From: an uncultured Ruminococcus sp.
GTDB lineage: Bacteria; Bacillota; Clostridia; Oscillospirales; Ruminococcaceae
DNA: 7,137 nt
NCBI GenBank assembly: GCA_947174625.1
Contig: CAMWJT010000063.1
Location: 1 to 7,137 of the forward strand
Direction of reading: 5' to 3'
Below the pieces are notes generated by a model. The model ran no database searches. It had not been told where the DNA came from and saw only the letters and a program-made list of their open reading frames with translations. The position numbers and the translations under genes are program-made. Positions 6,139 to 7,137 of this stretch are shown piece by piece (position 1 is the stretch's first letter; the number at the start of each line of letters is the position of its first letter).

Positions 6139-7137
6139 GAATCGCACTGCCGTATTTCCGGAATTTCTGGTCATCCCGGAATCCATCTAATTTTTTTAAT
6201 TCTGCAATTGTTTCCGGATTTGCCTGGATTAACTTCACAAGCTGATCGTTATTGCAGATCATGTAAGGCTTGATGTTTTCTTTCTGTGCCTGATTGTAAC
6301 GATAGGAACGCAAAGCGCCGTAAATTTTGGAATCTTCCACAGATTCGCCAGGTTTTACAAGTGATTTTTTCGGAACAGGTGAATTTGCAGGTTTTTCAGA
6401 TTTTGCCGGAGCTGTTGGTTTTGGCAGATGCTCCGCAAGAATCCGCAGAATTTCCGTGCCGTATTTTTTGCATTTTTCATCAGAATCAAAGCCGGGAAGT
6501 GTCCTCAGTTCTTTCAACGTCCGGGGATTTTTCTGAATTAGATTGACTAACTGCTCATTATTATAAATCAGATAAGGCTTGATGTTTTCTTTCTGGGATT
6601 GCTGATAGCGATAGGAACGCAATGCGACATAGACTTTGGAATCTTCCACAGATTCGCCAGGTTTTACAAGTGATTGTTTTGATTGTTTCGTGACAGATGG
6701 ATTTGCGGGTTTTTCAGATTTTGCCGGAGCTGTTGGTTTTGGCAGATGCTCCGCAAGGATCTGTAAAATCTCTTTGCCGTATTTTCTGCATTTCTCATCT
6801 GAATCAAAACCGGGGAGTGTTCTTAATTCTTTCAGTGTCCGGGGATTTTTCTGAATCAGATTGACTAACTGCTCATTATTGCAAATCATGTAAGGCTTGA
6901 TGTTTTCTTTCTGTGCCTGATTGTAGCGATAGGAACGCAAAGCCGCATAGATTTTAGAATCTTCTATGGAGTTTGCAGATAATTTTTCAGGTTTTTCCGG
7001 TTTGACTGGTGCTTTCTGAGGGATCGTCTTTTTTGCCGGAACGGGCGCTGTATGTTCCAGTTGTTTTTTTACTGCCGGCTGTGATTTTTCCGTATCTCTT
7101 GCCAAGAGTGCAGGATTTCCGATGATGCATTTTGTGG
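6113..7137 (-). CDS. Triple-HRDC-domain protein, C-terminal part; N-terminus outside the window
   Basis: HRDC domains are small helical nucleic-acid-binding modules found at the C-terminus of RecQ helicases, in RNase D and in some other helicases. Numbering from the TTG at 7105, three occur at residues about 48-120, 154-226 and 257-330. Each has the form IYxALRSYRYxQxQKENIKP, then NNxQLV, then PGFDSDEK and KYG. Lys/Pro/Ala-rich linkers separate them, and a similar charged stretch precedes the first. Domains 1 and 2 agree at 64 of 73 positions, and domain 3 diverges in its second half. The TTG at 7105 is not a convincing start, because no ribosome-binding site precedes it and the frame stays open upstream to the edge (TKCIIGNPALLA). 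The visible part is therefore probably the tail of a longer protein, perhaps a helicase or nuclease. It converges on the small cysteine-rich gene. Confidence 0.85.
   Translation of the reverse strand, partial: TKCIIGNPALLARDTEKSQPAVKKQLEHTAPVPAKKTIPQKAPVKPEKPEKLSANSIEDSKIYAALRSYRYNQAQKENIKPYMICNNEQLVNLIQKNPRTLKELRTLPGFDSDEKCRKYGKEILQILAEHLPKPTAPAKSEKPANPSVTKQSKQSLVKPGESVEDSKVYVALRSYRYQQSQKENIKPYLIYNNEQLVNLIQKNPRTLKELRTLPGFDSDEKCKKYGTEILRILAEHLPKPTAPAKSEKPANSPVPKKSLVKPGESVEDSKIYGALRSYRYNQAQKENIKPYMICNNDQLVKLIQANPETIAELKKLDGFRDDQKFRKYGSAILKILKDFQ
6116..6964 (-). repeat. Three tandem HRDC-coding repeat units with exact shared blocks
   Basis: Units lie at about 6746-6964, 6428-6646 and 6116-6337 on the minus strand, with periods of 318 and 309 bp. 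Exact matches are 50 bp (6390-6439 with 6708-6757), 41 bp (6326-6366 with 6635-6675) and 41 bp (6258-6298 with 6885-6925). The last pair joins units 1 and 3 while unit 2 differs there, whereas units 1 and 2 are near-identical in the second half. Near-identity at the DNA level implies recent duplication or ongoing gene conversion. Confidence 0.9.

Noticed and set aside
6286..6854. Plus-strand frames opposite the HRDC repeats that look like duplicated small proteins
   Set aside because: Their similarity to each other simply mirrors the HRDC repeat units on the other strand. They are Phe/Ser-rich and have no supporting ribosome-binding site.
6258..6925. Regularly spaced repeats considered as a CRISPR-like or regulatory array
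   Set aside because: The period of about 310 bp is fully explained by in-frame duplicated HRDC domains and linkers. There are no short spacers and no palindromic repeat.
7103..7105. TTG as the true start of the HRDC protein
   Set aside because: No purine-rich site lies 5-10 nt upstream on the minus strand, and the frame is open through the window edge, so the protein most likely starts outside.

Overview
The window looks like core chromosome of a moderate-GC Firmicute in class Clostridia, most likely a Ruminococcus-type member of the Oscillospiraceae/Ruminococcaceae. The reasons are the Gram-positive gene order phoH-ybeY-era-(yqzL-like)-recO-mutS2, purine-rich Shine-Dalgarno sites, AT-rich intergenic gaps, a YqzL-like micro-gene between era and recO, and a small cysteine protein resembling a family I know from Clostridia. 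The genus assignment is an inference from gene content and was not tested by a search.

Bases 1-5823 are a compact plus-strand gene string, probably one operon. An extended -10 promoter candidate lies at the left edge. It is followed by phoH (PhoH-like ATPase), ybeY (16S rRNA maturation endoribonuclease), era (ribosome-assembly GTPase), a 48-residue YqzL-like protein, recO (recombination mediator) and mutS2 (MutS-family ATPase with a C-terminal Smr nuclease domain). Junctions are tight: 48 bp, 2 bp, 67 bp, an out-of-frame overlap of about 50 bp, and a 4-bp ATGA overlap. No terminator is visible until 5836-5878, directly after mutS2. The first three genes belong to RNA and 30S-subunit maturation. 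RecO acts in recombinational repair. MutS2 has been assigned both to control of recombination and to rescue of collided ribosomes, so it fits either half of the cluster.

Bases 5824-5929 hold the mutS2 terminator and a candidate promoter built on its 3' arm. They are followed by an independent 56-codon gene (5930-6100) for a small acidic cysteine-rich protein.

Bases 6113-7137 carry a minus-strand gene that converges on the small gene with only 12 bp between stop codons. It encodes three tandem HRDC domains separated by Lys/Pro/Ala-rich linkers. The reading frame stays open to the right edge, so the N-terminus, which may carry a catalytic domain, lies outside the window. The repeat units share exact 41-50 bp blocks in a mosaic pattern that suggests recent duplication or gene conversion.

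I see no rRNA, tRNA, CRISPR array, insertion sequence or phage gene. The most unusual element is the triple-HRDC protein. The rest is a conserved housekeeping operon with some local oddities, and I found no convincing new multi-gene system.
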